From: Bradyrhizobium sp. Leo170
Lineage (GTDB): Bacteria > Pseudomonadota > Alphaproteobacteria > Rhizobiales > Xanthobacteraceae
Assembly: GCF_004296405.1 (NCBI RefSeq)
Contig: NZ_PSRR01000053.1
Location: forward strand, 1 to 34,509
Direction: 5' to 3'
Length of the DNA: 34,509 nt
The position numbers and the translations under genes are program-made. Below the pieces are notes generated by a model. That model had not been told where the DNA came from. It did not search any database and worked only from the letters and a program-made list of their open reading frames with translations. This document shows, piece by piece, positions 33,675-34,509 of the stretch. The number at the start of each line of letters is the position of its first letter. Within the stretch, counting starts at the first letter, position 1.

Positions 33675-34307
33675 TCAACCAACCGTAGCGGTGTTCAGCC
33701 AGCCGTATCGGATCGGAAACCCTTCGCCGCCGAGCAGCGTGACCGTTTCATAGAGCGGCAGGCCCACGACATTGCTGTAGGAACCGACCATCTTGACCAC
33801 GAAGGAGCCGGCAATGCCCTGCACGGCATAGCCGCCGGCTTTGCTGCGCCATTCGCCCGAACCGATATAGGCCTGGATGTCATCCTCACTCAAACGCTTG
33901 AAACGCACGCGGGTTTCGACCAGGCGTTGGCGGAACGCTTCCCTCGGGGTCACGAGGCAAATCGCGGTGTAGACGCGGTGGTTGCGGCCCGACAGCAGGC
34001 GCAGGCACTGCGCGGCCTCGTCGACCAGCTCGGCCTTCGGCAGGATGCGGCGGCCGACCGCGACCACGGTGTCCGCGGCCAGAATGAAGGAGCCGCGGAT
34101 GTCGTCGTCGAGCTGCACCGATTTCAGCGCCGCTTCGGCCTTGGCCCGCGCCAGGCGGTTGGCGCAGGCGCGCGGCAGCTCGCCCCGCCGCGGGGTCTCG
34201 TCGACATCGGCCGGACGCAGCGCGTCGGGCTCGATGCCGGCCTGGTTGAGCAGGGCCAGCCGCCGAGGCGAGCCGGAAGCAAGAACGAGTTTAGGACGGC
34301 CAAGCAT
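33675..34307 (-). CDS. maf: Maf-family nucleotide pyrophosphatase
   Basis: A 210-residue Maf/HAM1-type house-cleaning enzyme that hydrolyses non-canonical nucleoside triphosphates. It has the ASGSPRR phosphate-binding motif at 10-16, the catalytic-base region [12 protein letters not shown] with Asp79, and [15 protein letters not shown] followed by [18 protein letters not shown]. It lies directly upstream of yacG with adjacent stop and start codons. No further gene is seen in the remaining 200 bp of the window. Confidence 0.94.
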   Translation of the reverse strand: MLGRPKLVLASGSPRRLALLNQAGIEPDALRPADVDETPRRGELPRACANRLARAKAEAALKSVQLDDDIRGSFILAADTVVAVGRRILPKAELVDEAAQCLRLLSGRNHRVYTAICLVTPREAFRQRLVETRVRFKRLSEDDIQAYIGSGEWRSKAGGYAVQGIAGSFVVKMVGSYSNVVGLPLYETVTLLGGEGFPIRYGWLNTATVG

Positions 34308-34509
34308 GCAGGTTCTTGGAGGAAGCAGGATTGGGTGGGTAAGCGCGCGCGGAACCTATCGGAAGGGGCCTTCTTTCACAACCGTGGAACCCGGGTGCGA
34401 ATCATTTCCATCAGGAGGACGTAAGGCCCCATAAGCACAGCTCTTTGTCAGTGAAGCGACAAGAGGGCGTGAGCGGCGCGATGCGGCCTACGCCTGTGCG
34501 CGCGGAGAG

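Noticed and set aside
1..34509. CRISPR array or phage structural genes
   Set aside because: No regularly spaced direct repeats and no capsid, tail or integrase genes were seen anywhere in the window.

Overview
The window looks like chromosomal DNA of an alphaproteobacterium of the Bradyrhizobium / Rhodopseudomonas / Afipia group. The reasons are the GC-rich coding sequence, the dispersed palindromic element at 40-88, a Bradyrhizobium-type ROSE RNA thermometer ahead of a small heat-shock gene, and the adjacent order maf-yacG near a tRNA-Phe. The genus is an inference; no database was searched.

Layout. 1-5300: a TetR gene divergent from a glutathione S-transferase, a small membrane protein, a frameshifted SRPBCC-type gene coupled to an NmrA-like reductase, and a divergent LysR regulator. 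5300-6570: a gene-poor scar holding two degenerate copies of the tRNA-Phe 3' end. 6570-9247: an IS66 remnant abutting a truncated 3-hydroxybutyrate dehydrogenase, then acetoacetate decarboxylase and a patatin-like lipase, all on the minus strand. 9630-16378: a minus-strand operon of five genes (degenerate histidine kinase-like protein, two membrane-fusion proteins, RND permease, Gly/Pro-rich secreted protein), divergent from a TetR gene. 17276-20300: two divergent sets of small envelope genes, one ending in a second TetR gene. 20500-22400: a heat-shock cluster with ROSE element, two Hsp20 genes, a small hypothetical gene and a 33-residue membrane micropeptide, followed by nested inverted repeats. 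22400-24650: small detoxification-type genes (ABM monooxygenase, SDR, YciI-like) and remnants. 24745-24829: a third tRNA-derived repeat. 24970-33030: SDR, GST, a second RND pump with its adaptor, a ChaC-like gamma-glutamylcyclotransferase and a LysR regulator. 33218-34307: intact tRNA-Phe, yacG and maf, which look like core chromosome.

Two patterns link the parts. First, tRNA-Phe 3'-end copies lie in direct orientation at 5370, 5476 and 24745, with the intact tRNA at 33218. This suggests that roughly 5.4-33.2 kb is a composite genomic island built by repeated insertion at this tRNA; no integrase gene is visible. Second, the same 15-bp palindrome (ACTATAC-S-GTATAGT and variants) lies ahead of the patatin operon, between the first RND operon and its TetR gene, and between the two divergent envelope gene sets. 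This looks like one TetR-type regulon joining lipid/ketone metabolism, efflux and uncharacterised envelope proteins.

The gene content (two RND pumps, two GSTs, ChaC, several SDRs, ABM and YciI proteins, five one-component regulators) suggests defence against toxic aromatics, electrophiles or plant compounds. The inducing compounds cannot be read from the sequence.
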